From the NCBI GenBank assembly GCA_037127315.1, contig JBBBDQ010000421.1:4135501-4199500 (forward strand): a stretch of DNA of 64,000 bases, in the 5' to 3' direction. The notes beneath the pieces are model-generated. The model was not told the origin of the DNA, did not search any database, and was given only the letters and a program-made list of their open reading frames with translations. Below are positions 43,033 through 53,434 of the stretch, one piece after another (positions within the stretch are counted from its first letter, which is position 1; every line of letters starts with the position of its first letter). Made by a program: the position numbers and the translations under genes. Source of the DNA: Ascarosepion bandense (lineage: Eukaryota > Mollusca > Cephalopoda > Sepiida > Sepiidae).

Positions 43033-43478
43033 CTCCACTGCTGATGTGCAGTTTATTTTGGATTGTTTTGTGGTGCATTCACTTGCTTCAGTTTAACAAT
43101 CAGCATTGATAAGACTAAGGTGATGTATACGTCTGCACCTGATGAGGTCTACATAGAGCCTAACATTTTTGTTGATGGGAAAAGTCTTAAAGTTGTCAAG
43201 CGTTTTGTCTACCTGGGCAGTGTCCTCTCAAAAGATGGCTCTCTAGATGTTGAAATCAAAAAAAGGATCAGCAAGGCTTCAGGTTCTTTTTGCAAGCTAG
43301 AAGACAGGATTTGGTCTGATGATGATCTCACTATAAGAACCAGACTTTCTACATATAAAACCTGTATGTTGTCCACTCTTTTGTATGCCTCAGAGACTTG
43401 GACTCTGTATCAGTCGCAAATCAAGCTGCTTGAGAGATTTCACCAACATTGTCTCAGGCACATTCTTTTCTATATGTG

Positions 43479-43734
43479 ATGTAATGAATAAGTAATGAAT
43501 ATGTATACACCTTGGTTCCCCTCACTGGAATGTGATTGGCTGGTGTCATCCATAAATATAGACTTGAAGCGTAGGGAGCTGCTTAATTTTCCTTGTATTC
43601 GGCCTTGTGTCAGACTTAACCGGACTCCCTACAGCTTACAGGATGTTATGCTGAATTATCATTAGACGGTTTTTGTTATTATCAAGGTTGCTTGTCAGTT
43701 AGAATGTGTGGATTAGTGTAGAAGAGTTTTTTTA
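43479..43734. other. Possible short LTR or other insert
   Basis: The RTE frame ends abruptly. TGATGTAATGAATAAGTAAT... with a TATA-like CATAAATATAG and an end CCCTACA could be a roughly 150-bp LTR, but no partner or target repeat was seen. Confidence 0.25.
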
Positions 43735-44730
43735 AAAATCATTTCACCCCCAAGCAAGGTATTCCACTGCCACTATTGCACAGGGGATTTCATAAGGGAA
43801 AGTGATGAGAAACAGTGGTTAGTTATAGGAAATGTCAGAAGAAGGATGGTAGATGGATGAGGATACCGAGGATTGGGGTTGGGTAGATGGGTAGAGTGCT
43901 TGAGGGAATGAATACAAGTTAGTGTAATAGATGTCTATTAACCTTACATTTAAATTCTTGGAGATTGTAGTTGTCAGGGAAGCAAGTATATGGAAGGGAA
44001 TTCCACAGGCGGGAAGTGCGAGAAAAGAAGCTGTCAGAGTAGAAATTACAGTTACATTTTATCTGTTTCACTGTAAAAGTGTGGGACCTAGTTGCTAATC
44101 TAGTATCTCTTGCAAATTCATACCTAAGGGACACCAGTTCATCGGAGCAGAAGCCGTGAAAGTATTTATAGAAGAGGCACAGGGAAACCATATTACGCCG
44201 GTGAAAGAGTGACTGCAGCCGGGCTGCCAAGTCAGTATCGATCACATTACAGATTCTCCATTGTAATTTGTCAAGGACCCCGAGGAGAATAGCAGGGACA
44301 CCGGATAGATGTGGCAGCAGCATTCAATACACAGGCGGATAGTAGATTTATAGATGTGCAGGATGGACTCAGGTGGGAAAAATTTCTGGGCCCTGCACAG
44401 AGAACCGACTTTCATAACAGCGGATTTAGCAATGGATTTGATATAGTCATTCAACTTGAGGTCCGCTGAGAGTGTGAGGCATAGAAGGTGTACTGTTTTA
44501 CTCTCAGGGAGGCAGGCCTGTTCCATGCTAATGGGAGATATGAGCGATTGTTTATGATGGTTAATTGATAGCAGCTTTGTTTTGAAAGAATTAAAATTTA
44601 CGAATCATTTCTTACCCCGGATTGGAGGTTCTTCTCAAGCTCAGCAGCGAGGTTTGCTTTATCGCCCACACAGGATTTTTGATTGAGGCGAGAGTAAACT
44701 GTGGTGTTATCGGCGTACATGCCTACTTGG
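43735..44730 (-). mobile_element. jockey/CR1-like LINE, 3' half
   Basis: On the minus strand it begins within the polymerase palm (MYADNTTVYSRLNQK, YADN instead of YADD) and continues through MEQACLPESKTVHLLCLTLS, ESILHIYKSTIRLCIECC and KYFHGFCSDELVSLRYEFAR. It then runs to LWNSLPYTCFPDNYNLQEFK and the standard 3' UTR. A 10-bp deletion near 44617 and a frameshift near 44320 break it. It is truncated exactly in the palm region. Confidence 0.9.
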
Positions 44731-44737
44731 GATGAAT

Positions 44738-45219
44738 GTTAAAATAGAAATTTATTAAAAGGAGGAATAACATAAGTTGTACAAGTTAATGTTCAATTAG
44801 AAACATTATTAAGAGGTTAAGGGTAGAGTTCGTACAAAATGTTCTAGTAGTAATTGATGAAATAGATAAGGAGAAAGAAAAAGAGGACAATGTCTGAGTC
44901 GCTTGAAGCTTGAAGTTACATTTTAGATGTGTGTCTCTCGTTCACTGCTCCCATCTCTGACTCTCTTGACTGACGCCAGGTCATTTATATAGACTTTTTG
45001 AATTTCGCACTGGATCACCAAGTCCTTCCAAGTCTTACAAGTCACTTCTATTGGTCAAAAATCATTTTACACCTACTTGTGAAATCTTGTTTTGACTTTT
45101 TTCTTTTTCAAGCAGATAGTCAATCCTTTTTCTTTATTTGGGAAAACCAGGATTTCACACGTCATTGTGAATTTTTGTAAAAGTGAAGGTTGATTTTAAT
45201 TAATTTCTTATCCGCTACA
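44738..45219 (-). mobile_element. Putative solo LTR
   Basis: 482 bp with ends TGTTAAAAT...CCGCTACA (TG...CA on either strand). On the minus strand it has CCAATAGAAGTGACTTG, TATATAAATGACCTGGCG, and a late TTTAATAAATTTC, the promoter-to-polyadenylation order of an LTR. No target duplication is obvious and the coding part is absent. Confidence 0.5.
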
Positions 45220-45235
45220 GACTAAGGCAAGGACG

Positions 45236-45305
45236 TCCAGAGATCCAGAGGTCTACCAGTCTTCCACTAGAGATCCAGAGGTCTACTAGTCTACCACTAG
45301 AGATA
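45236..45305. repeat. 30-bp tandem repeat, two units plus
   Basis: AGATCCAGAGGTCTACCAGT followed by cttccactag is repeated with small changes. Confidence 0.85.
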
Positions 45306-45638
45306 CACGGCTGTTGACTACGCCTACGTCTCATGACACTGCATACGACGAGTACTATCTATTACGTATACATACTAGATAGTTCTACCTGGTTACATTT
45401 GCCTAAGCCACTTAACTACCTCGAATGATATATATGTATATATATATATATATATATATCTTTCCGGGACATATCAATATGCATATATGCATACACATAC
45501 ACAGAACCTTCTACATATACATATAAATTTATTATCTATACACACGCGTGCTTTTCCACATCCATGTACCCACATATGAAGACAAGATTTACACGTGTAT
45601 ACACAAAATTAAAGCTAACATGCATATACATAACTGTC

Positions 45639-45644
<6 letters not shown>

Positions 45645-45684
<40 letters not shown>
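45645..45684. repeat. (CA)n microsatellite
   Basis: About 20 CA units; a (TA)n tract at 45735-45772 forms the tail of the next SINE. Confidence 0.95.
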
Positions 45685-45692
<8 letters not shown>

Positions 45693-45731
45693 ACTATATT
45701 AAATTACATACATAATACAAAGTAGTTATAC

Positions 45732-45772
<41 letters not shown>

Positions 45773-45776
<4 letters not shown>

Positions 45777-45985
45777 ATCCGCAGACAGCTCATCAGTATG
45801 GTTAAACATCTGATTGTTTTTTACCCAGGATTGAAACCCGACTGAACTGGCGTCAGTCGGCGATTCTACCTCTGAGCTATGGGTGCTCGGTAGAAGGAGG
45901 CAAACTTTTTAGCGTGTATATTATCATTATACACGCCCAATAGCCAGAGTACTCTAATTCATGCTAGAGTAGCTACTGTTTTTCA
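45773..45985 (-). mobile_element. tRNA-headed SINE with (TA)n tail (second family)
   Basis: Minus strand: AGCTCAGAGGTAGAATCGCC (A-box), GGGTTTCAATCCTGGG (B-box) and CTGCGGATGACTATATATA. It has an internal deletion of the TGTGATACAGCGAAACAGAT segment. The upstream 90-bp part is shared with 38182-38395. Confidence 0.75.
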
Positions 45986-46033
45986 AAGTCTAACATTCTT
46001 CCAGAGTGCTCAATCAGAATGTGAAAGCGTAAA

Positions 46034-46126
46034 TAGTCATCCACAGTCAGATCTGTTTCGCTGTATCATAGCTCATCAGTACGATTAGACATACGATTGC
46101 TTTTAACCCAGGATTGAAACCCGACC

Positions 46127-46127
<1 letters not shown>
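46034..46127 (-). mobile_element. tRNA-headed SINE (second family), truncated, joined to (TA)n
   Basis: From the B-box region (TCGGGTTTCAATCCTGGG) to CTGTGGATGACTATTTACG; the 5' side is replaced by (TA)n at 46128-46195. Confidence 0.7.
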
Positions 46128-46197
<70 letters not shown>

Positions 46198-46199
46198 AG

Positions 46200-46860
46200 A
46201 CCAGTTTCTTTTTCAATACTCAAAAATTATCAAAGGAAATTTACACAAATAGGTGAGCAAATCCAAAAGTGTGTTATAGTAGAATCATTGGATTCCAATA
46301 CCAACACACACATATATATGATTGTACTGATTAATAAAGAAGGATGCAATCCATAATACAAAATTAATGCTTACAGGCATATACATAAGTGTACACATAT
46401 ACAGGCAAAAAAGTGTTTCTATTAAAATGCATACATAATACAAAGTAGTTATACATATATACTGGCATATATATCAAATATATAGAACTTAACCACAATT
46501 TATTCAATATGCAAGAAATATTAAAGTATAATTTACACAAATAGGGAAGTAAAGCCACAAATGTGATATAGTGGGATTATTTGAATTCATGTACCAACAT
46601 ATATATTCACGAGTATACAGATCAATAAAAGCAGGATACTTTCAATTCCAAACATAATACAAAGTAGTTGTACACTGGTATATATCCATTATATAGAAGA
46701 TTCCCACTCTCATTTCTTCGATACACAAAAGCCTATAACAAATGATTAATGTAAAGCGGGAATGAATCCGCAAGCATGACAGAATGAGGTAAAATTAAAG
46801 TTCTATTTAATAGTTAATTTAAATTTATTTTTATGGCAACTTTTAAAAGTGATTTCATTT
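46200..46860. repeat. Satellite-like units (about 216-287 bp spacing)
   Basis: Three diverged units share a CAATACnCAAAAATTATCAA block, TTTACACAAATAGG, GTGNNATAGTRGAATCA and CATAATACAAAGTAGTTATAC. Relatives lie at 45500-45730 and 31480-31730. No coding capacity. Confidence 0.6.
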
Positions 46861-46904
46861 CTCTGGTCTAATATATATATAATATATATATAAAATATAG
46901 AGAA

Positions 46905-47300
46905 GCTGCTGATGGTGCAGTTGACGAAGAAGCAGCTCGCGGGAGATACTATGGCGGAGGCTATAATCTGCGAGAATGTACGGGCTATTTGTTTTGATTG
47001 AGCAACAGACCAGATATAGCAGCAATACTCAATGCACGGGCGGATCATTTCAGAAACATTCTGGGAGGCAGGATGAAATCGACCTCATTGGACAGATTTC
47101 TTATCGAAAACCGACGCAGCTGAAAGTGAGAAAAGCGTGGCACAAAGGGCAAAAATCAGTGAATAAGATTCAGTTATTCAATTCAACCTTTCGCCTCTAC
47201 ATCCATCAGAATCTTCAAGTCGTCTGACCCCCAAGGTAAATGCTGTATATCATACTTAATAAAACCAGTTTATTCTATTGTATTGTTTTAATACAATATT
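46905..47300 (+). pseudogene. pogo/Tigger-like transposase C-terminal relic
   Basis: Reads EAADGAVDEEAA, then AEAIICENVRAI, and, after a foreign patch, SETFWEAG and MKSTSLDRFLIENRRS with ESEKSVAQRAKISD-like and STFRLYIHQNLQVV remnants in shifting frames. This matches the C-terminal tail of Tigger-type transposases. The catalytic domain is absent. Confidence 0.55.
46990..47048 (-). pseudogene. Short LINE patch inside the Tigger relic
   Basis: The minus strand encodes IRPCIEYCCYIWS, the jockey/CR1-like ORF2 motif seen at 53829-53875 (IRPCIEYCCHIWS). It is flanked by the word ATTT on both sides. No 3' end or A-tail of the LINE is present. Confidence 0.6.
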
Positions 47301-47512
47301 CATTATTTATAAGTAATTTTTTGTATTTAAAAACATGTAACAAAAAAACAAAAAAACAAAAAAAAAAAGGAATTGTTGTGTTTTTGTGGGATCCGGAAAA
47401 GATTCATGACATTTCATCTCATTTCAACAGGTAAAATTGATTTGACATAAAAGTAATTTAAATTTCGAGCTCCGTCACAGAACGAAATAAACTCGTCAAG
47501 GCACCACTGTAT

Positions 47513-48213
47513 AATTTAAACTTATTTATAAATGTAACTTTGTCTGTGTGTGCGTGTCCGTTACCTATAAACTCCGAAACGGCTGAACCGATTTTCTTGA
47601 AAATTTACACAGTTGTACTATAAGCATCTGCAAGTGTTCTTAGCTAGGTTTTGTGTCGAGATACGCCCGATAAATATCGAAAATCTAAAATTTAAAAAAA
47701 TCGGGTTAGAGAAGGAGTGGTCCGATTTTAATCAAATTTGATACACTCATAGACAAAGACATAAGAAACGATATTCAGAAGTTTCAAGGTTGCAGTTCTT
47801 ACAATAGTGCAGAAAATCGATAATATATATATATATATAAAAGGCAAGATGTTTGTGTGCGTGTCTGTTTATCTGCCTGTATGTCTGTGTTTTTTCAGCC
47901 CTTTTATTTTAGTTTTTGCTTCGGGTTTGGCTCTAAGTAGGTATAATTGTAGTTCTTAGTTTCAGCCATGATACCATTTACTCAGATGACTTATTTAGCC
48001 TTCAAAATTCAGTTTACGGCGAAAAATACTTATTTGATATCAATACCAGAAATCAAAATTTGACTTACATTCATTCATTCTACGGTTTCGCTTTAACTGG
48101 AAACAACTATTGCTTTTTAGTCTTTCATGCCGACGTCTGAGCTCCAGGACCATGGATTAGTTTTAAAGCTTTCATTACACCCGAGCAACGTTGGGCTATA
48201 CTGCTAGTATATA
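47513..48213 (-). repeat. Dispersed repeat, 'ACTAGCAGTATAGCCC' family
   Basis: Inverted, longer relative of 6206-6745. It ends at TATACTAGCAGTATAGCCCA (minus strand) and starts AATTTAAACTTATTTATAAA (+). About 280 bp in the middle (47836-48117) are not in the other copy. No ORF. Confidence 0.7.
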
Positions 48214-49299
48214 CTAATGAGAAAAAACAATCTGATGTAAAGTTAAAATTAACTTTAATTTTTATCAGATAATGATGTGAAAACATGAGTACATATAAAT
48301 TACTTGCTGTCATTTTTTTATCTATATAAAAACTTTACTGTAACGTGTGAGGAATTTGTATGTTTTAATTGATATTGTGTGATTGGAACAATGCCAAGAA
48401 AATTTGTATGATTTTTGTTACACCATAAACAATTCAGAAATCATTGATTATAGTCATGAATTTAATTCATCACATAAGTTACAGTTCAAACCTCAAGTCC
48501 CAAATGGGACTTAACTCAGCTGAAATTTTCAACAGATGTGTTTGTGTGGGTGTGTCCTTTTGTGTAAATTACATGAACGGTGAGCATCATAGATGACCTT
48601 GACATGGCACGTCAATGATGGTAATTGTAATATTAGCAATTTCTTTATTAGAAAACATTTGGTCTTCACAGACCAAACAATCAGTGCTACCTTCAGTTAG
48701 ATCTTTCTATTAAAACATTTAAAATAAAAATTTCTTTCTTGTGTCTAGTAGCTGTTACAGCTCTAGTGATAGGACCTTCCCAACTATTTCTTCAAATATG
48801 GAACATTAACATCTTGCTTAAGTTACTGTTTTCTCTTTGAGTTACTATTCATTTCAATAGTGGAGCTGGATTAAAATTCCCAAGTGATGTGATTTCTTCT
48901 ATTTGGAACAGTTCTTTGAGATTATATAGCGTCAACCCACGAGTTTCGAAAAAAAGATGGTCTTCTCTATGACCTACGGGATTCATTCAGTGGAAGCCAC
49001 TTTTAATTATTGATCTAAGAAAGTAGTTGTATACCGTTTAACGTTTAACTTTTTCAGTTTGTCTTACCTACCTGGTAGGTTGAATTCGGCTTTTTGTCTT
49101 TTTAATTTTTGTCTTTTTAATTTTTATTTGAATTTGTTTGAATTTTTTAATTATTACTACTAACAGAGGTACTATTTTGCTATTGTAAATGATTTGGGCT
49201 TTTAAATTTCGTTTCGACTTATACTAAATTAAAACTTGAATTTTTTTTTTAATTTACTTTTTTTTTAATTGGAGTAGATAGTACCCACTATAACCTGGT
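48214..49299. other. AT-rich stretch without a supported gene
   Basis: No TE match, RNA gene or convincing exon was seen. Confidence 0.45.
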
Positions 49300-49758
49300 T
49301 TTACACTCCACCCCCTTCTTTTGAACAGAAGTAGAAGTGATCGCCTTGTTTCTTGTTTAGGAAGGGGTTTCCGGTTCACTTTCCTTCTCTTTCGGTCTTA
49401 GTGTTAGTTCGGCTGGAAGCTCTTTGCAGTAATTGAGCATGGTGGCAACGCCTCTTCATTCTGAGGGTACCGGGTCGGCAGTTTTCTGGTTGCTGCTTCC
49501 GACTGGTAATTAGAAGCCTGAATTCTTGCGTAGCGTCTTGAGAGGCTGCTCTGATCAACAGTTGAATAATATCGAGGTTCCTGTAGTGCCATTTCGCACA
49601 TGGACGGGTGTCCCTGCATGAACCTCCGGTGGGCAACCCCGAGGCCACATTATGCCGTAGGCTGCGCCAGTCTTCTTCCTTCACTTGCTGCAATTAGTGA
49701 CCGTCTGATTCTACTCTAGGCCTCTAGGCCTCTTTCCCTCTCTCTCCAACTAAACCAC

Positions 49759-52250
49759 TATGAAATCAAACAAACGAAATAGCAAAACTAAACCAGCTAG
49801 TCAGAAAACGCCCAAACCTATCTGCGTCTCCTTCACAAACATGTGGTATCCGCATTAACTTTAACAGTATATATATAACTCACTTGATATCTTAGCTATA
49901 TGTGAGACTAACCTTGACCCTTCTATCCCCTCCTCTGAGTTGTTCGTTCCTGGTTACCTTCCCCTCTTCAGGAAGGACTCCAATGTCCATATGCATGGGC
50001 TTGGTGTTTATGTCAGCAAACACCTCCCTCTAGCCAGGATAACATCTCTCGAATCCCTGGATCATTCTTTCATGTGCTTCCGGCTCTTACTTCTAAGTTC
50101 AATTAGCTATCTCTTCTTCCTCTACCGCTTCCCCTCCTCCTCTGACTGTTCGGTACTTGATAGCATCTCTACTAATATCGACAAGGCCATTTCTTCTCAT
50201 CCATCTGCCCATATATTTGTGTTTGATGACTTTAACGCCCACCACACCAAATGGCTGGAAAACACTGTTACCGACCTTGCTGGGGTCCGCACCATGAATT
50301 TTTCAATAACCCAAGATCTTACGCAAGTGGTGGACTTCCCCACTCGTTTCTCTAATAACCCTAACGGAAGGGACTCTTCACTAGACCTCTGCTTCTCTTC
50401 CATCCCAGACTCTTGCACTACCAGGCAGCTCTGCCCTCTCGGAAACTCTAACCACGCCGTAGTTTCCGTCAACATCTCAATCCACTCTCCCTCTACCCAA
50501 GAAACCCAGACCAGCAGAATATCCTACTGCTACCAGAGAGCAGACTGGGATTCGTTCTGAGACTTCCTCTGTGACGTCCCTTGGAACAACGTCTTCGGTC
50601 TTCCCGTCGAAGACTGTGCCTCAGGGGTTTCCTGTTGGGTTAAGGCTGGCATCGATGCTTTCATCCCTGCCAGGAAATTCCAGCTTAAATCAAATTCGTC
50701 TGCCTGGTTCTCGCCCGCTTGCTCGGCCGCCATTGCCCACCGGAACCATTTCTTCCGGCTTTATCGAAGCCACTCGTCGAACTAAAACAGGCGCCTTTTC
50801 GCCTCAGCTCGTAACAAGTGTACAAAAATACTAAAAGCTAAGCGGTGTTTGCAGCCAGAATGAAGCAACGCATAGAATCCTCTAAGTTCGGCGCCAAAGA
50901 CTACTGGCGACTCTGCAAAAACGTGCTCAACAAGAGTAAGACTTCAATACCCCCACTAATCAATGAATTTGAGGTCCTCACCTCCTCAGCGGACAAGGCT
51001 GAATGCTTTGCTCGTAGATTCTCCACCAATTCGACACTGGATTCGTCAGGAGTACCTACTCCCGACTTCCCATCTAGAATTAAGGCTCAACTGAATAACG
51101 TCCACATTACAACCTCACTGGTCGCTAAAATAATCTCAAAACTTGACCCTCACAAAGCGAGCGGTGGTGACGAAATCCCAATCATAGTCCCGAAGAAATG
51201 TGCCCCAGAACTCTCCTCTGTCCTCTCTAAACTCTATAACTACTGCCTATCTGCTTCCTGCTTGTTTGAAGTCCTCCTCTGTAGTATCTATATTTAAGAA
51301 TACTGGCGAACCCTCGGACCCCGCTAATTACCGCCCTATCAGCCTCCTTCCGATCTTTGGCAAAGTTGTCGAAGCCATTATCAACGCCGAGGTGATTCAG
51401 CATCTCTCGGCCCACAGGCTTCTCTCGGACAAACAGTACAGTTTCCGCTTCACCAGGTCTACTGCTGATATGCTAACGACCATTACCGAGTTCATATACC
51501 AGGCTCTCGACAAGAATGGCGAAGCACGAACCGTTGCCTTGGATATCTCCAAAGCATTCGACAGAGTTTGGCATGCTGGCCTTTTATGCAAACTGCGGAG
51601 CTATGGTATAACTGGACATTCAGAGTTAAAAGACGCAGTAATGGCTAGACACGAAAGGACAAAACTAGAGATGTTCGCTAGATTAATGTAAAACACTCAA
51701 ATGGAATAACTATATCGAATCCATTGCTAAGTCCGCTGCTATGAAGGTCGGTTCTCTGTGCAGGGCCCGGAAATTTTTCCCGTCTGAATCTATCCTGCAC
51801 ATTTATAAATCTACCATCCGCCCGTGTATTGAATACTGATGTCACATCTGGTCGGGTGCCCCTGCTACTCTCCTCGGGTTCCTTGACAAATTACAACGGA
51901 GAATCTGTAACGTGATCGATCCTGATTTGGCGGACCGGATGCAACCACTCTCTCACCGGCGTGACGTGGCTTCCCTGTGTCTCTTCTATAAGTACTTCCA
52001 CGGCTTCTACTCCGATGAACTTAGGTCATTGGTGCCGCCTAGGTACGAATTTGCACGAGATACTAGATTAGCAACTAGGTCCCACCCTTTTACAGTGAAA
52101 CTAATAAAATGTAACTGCAATTTCTACTCCAACAGCTTCTTTTCTTGCACTTCCCACCTGTGGAATTCCCTTCCATATACTTGCTTCCCTGACAACTACA
52201 ATCTCCAGGAATTTAAATGTAACGTCAATAGACACCTCCTCACACACTAA
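49759..52250 (+). pseudogene. LINE ORF2 relic: endonuclease and partial RT
   Basis: The start ATG 49759 gives MKSNKRNSKTKPASQKTPKP, then ICVSFTN and a frame break. The endonuclease (49940-50560) shows VFDDFNAHHTKWLENT (one Gly-to-Asp change in the usual GDFNAHH) and GNSNHAVVSVNISIH. Frame breaks follow near 50560 and 50835. The RT N-terminal part (50845-51617) has KLDPHKASGGDEIP, NYRPISLLPIFGKVVE, FTRSTADMLTTITEF and LDISKAFDRVWHAGLL, the first catalytic Asp. The palm is missing. The C-terminal part (51704-52250) is open with KYFHGFYSDELRSLVPPRYE and ends at TAA 52248. Endonuclease and RT would drive target-primed reverse transcription; this copy cannot. Confidence 0.85.
51618..51703 (+). pseudogene. 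Ty3 gag fragment embedded in the LINE
   Basis: 86 bp matching 60247-60332 with about seven differences. It encodes SELKDAVMARHERTKLEMFA against SELKDTVMARHERTKPEMFT in the gag of the Ty3 element. Junctions share ATT on the left and CAAATG on the right with the LINE, so micro-homology is present at both ends. Confidence 0.9.
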
Positions 52251-52429
52251 CTCACATCCAATCTCTCAAACACTCTCACCATCTACCCAACCCTCATTCT
52301 CGATATCCTTACCCGTCTATCACCCTCCTTCTGACATTTCCTATATCTAGCCATCCTTTCTCATAACCCTCTGTACAATAGTGGCAGTGGAATGCCTTGC
52401 TCGGGGTGAAACGATTAAAAAAAAAAATA

Positions 52430-52825
52430 GAGTTAACGGTTTCCGAATGATTTGGGTGCCAAACATGGCATCTATATGTAAGTCTTGATCTGATGAGGTT
52501 ATTTAAGAACGTGATTCACATTCGTAGGCTAATTTTAGAGCATTTTGGAACTACACCTAGCACATTATATAAAATTATACATTTTTCTATAACACAAGGG
52601 TATTTGAAATATTTAGTATTCATTAAAAATAGGGTACTCAAAAATAACTTGCGAGTGTCATTTATGTGTATATATGTAAACGAAATACTATGTATATCCG
52701 TATACTTCATTCTAGTTCCTGTAGTTTGTTATTTTATGTTTTTCTTTTATTTTTGTTCATCCAATACAAGGCAGAGGACCTGCTCAAGGTACACGTTTAC
52801 TAAGTGAGGCTGTTAGAAAGGATTA
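52430..52825. other. AT-rich stretch without a supported gene
   Basis: A 104-codon frame at 52493-52807 has AT-driven composition (Phe/Ile/Tyr-rich) and no known domain. Confidence 0.45.
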
Positions 52826-53090
52826 ACTGATTGATTTGTTTTTACGGATTATCAATCATTAGTGGGTTATTAAAAGCTAAAATATATTTAGAACTATAAA
52901 AACAATTTTGGTAAGTTAATATTGCATCAACAATTTTTTTAATAACAACGAATTTTTCAAATTAAAAAAAAATCCCCTATTTTAACCCATAAGTGGGTTT
53001 ATATATTTTCTAATATTATATGTGCATAAGTGGATGTATTGAAATTTGAACTCAGTTCTTCGATTTCTCATTTATATTTATTATCTATTA
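52826..53090 (-). mobile_element. Old tRNA-headed SINE, subfamily 2, without 5S head
   Basis: The minus strand has GAACTGAGTTCAAATTTCAA (B-box), CACTTATGCACATATAATAT, and CCCACTTATGGGTTAAAATA, then the long tail with GGTTATCAATCC-like words shared with 39246 and 42341. No 5S sequence follows at 53090. Confidence 0.55.
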
Positions 53091-53434
53091 CACTAAATGT
53101 ACATTCAGCGTACAAGGAGTGAGAAAGAGGTGTATATTATGATGATATGTAAGAGAGATAATGGATGACTACAAAGTTGCAGATGTGGAGCTTCCTCCTT
53201 ACCAATGAAATACGAAGGAAATGAGGATGATTCAACTCAAGTGTATTTTTTTTAATCATCTCACCCCAAGCAAGGCATTCCACTGCCACTATTGCGCATG
53301 GGGCTACATAGGGGAAGGTCAAGAGAAGGAGTGGTTAGACATAGGGAATGTCAGGAGGAAGTTGACAGATGAGTAAGGATAGCGAGGATGAGGGTTGGGC
53401 AGATGGGAAGAGTGTTTGATAGAATGGGAGCAGG

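Larger units (their letters stand above)
42341..43037 (-). mobile_element. Composite SINE: three 5S units + tRNA head + long tail
   Basis: In minus-strand order: 5S unit 1 (43032-42915), unit 2 (42907-42790), unit 3 (42782-42665), linker, tRNA-like head (GATGTGCGTTGAGGTGCAG; A-box GGTGCAGTGGATATC; B-box GAGTTCGAATTCC), the body to GGTTAAATAACAAGGGTAG, and a roughly 200-bp tail ending TGAATCAATCAACTAACC. It is flanked by CTGCTGAT at 42333-42340 and 43038-43045. The insertion splits an RTE polymerase frame, so the whole 697-bp unit moved as one. 5S and tRNA parts both carry internal pol III promoters. Mobilisation by a LINE is inferred. Confidence 0.9.
42012..43478 (+). pseudogene. RTE-type LINE reverse transcriptase, split by the 5S-SINE
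   Basis: The first half (42012-42340) has AIDNGVNQGDITAPTLF and EFLYADDVDLVAHSAAD with an intact YADD. The second half resumes at 43039 in the same sense: VQFILDCFVV, DKTKVMYTSAPDEVYIEP, VKRFVYLGSVLSKDGSLDVE, STLLYASETWTLYQSQIKLL, and LRHIL. A stop occurs in the first half near 42160. Removing the insertion and one 8-bp repeat restores continuity of the alignment to the family. It ends at 43478, short of the usual C-terminus. Confidence 0.85.
49300..52425 (+). mobile_element. Near full-length jockey/CR1-like LINE with internal deletion
   Basis: A 5' leader of higher GC (49330-49758), the ORF2 relic, and the 3' UTR with AATGCCTTGCTCGGGGTGAA and an A-run at 52418-52426. The polymerase palm, including the YADD region, is deleted and replaced by an 86-bp piece of Ty3 gag (51618-51703). 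The start is approximate. The family's other large copy is at 53246-56281 in the opposite orientation. Confidence 0.85.

Noticed and set aside
49376..49693. Minus-strand 105-codon protein in the LINE leader
   Set aside because: Lies in the GC-richer 5' leader of the plus-strand LINE; most likely an antisense open frame.
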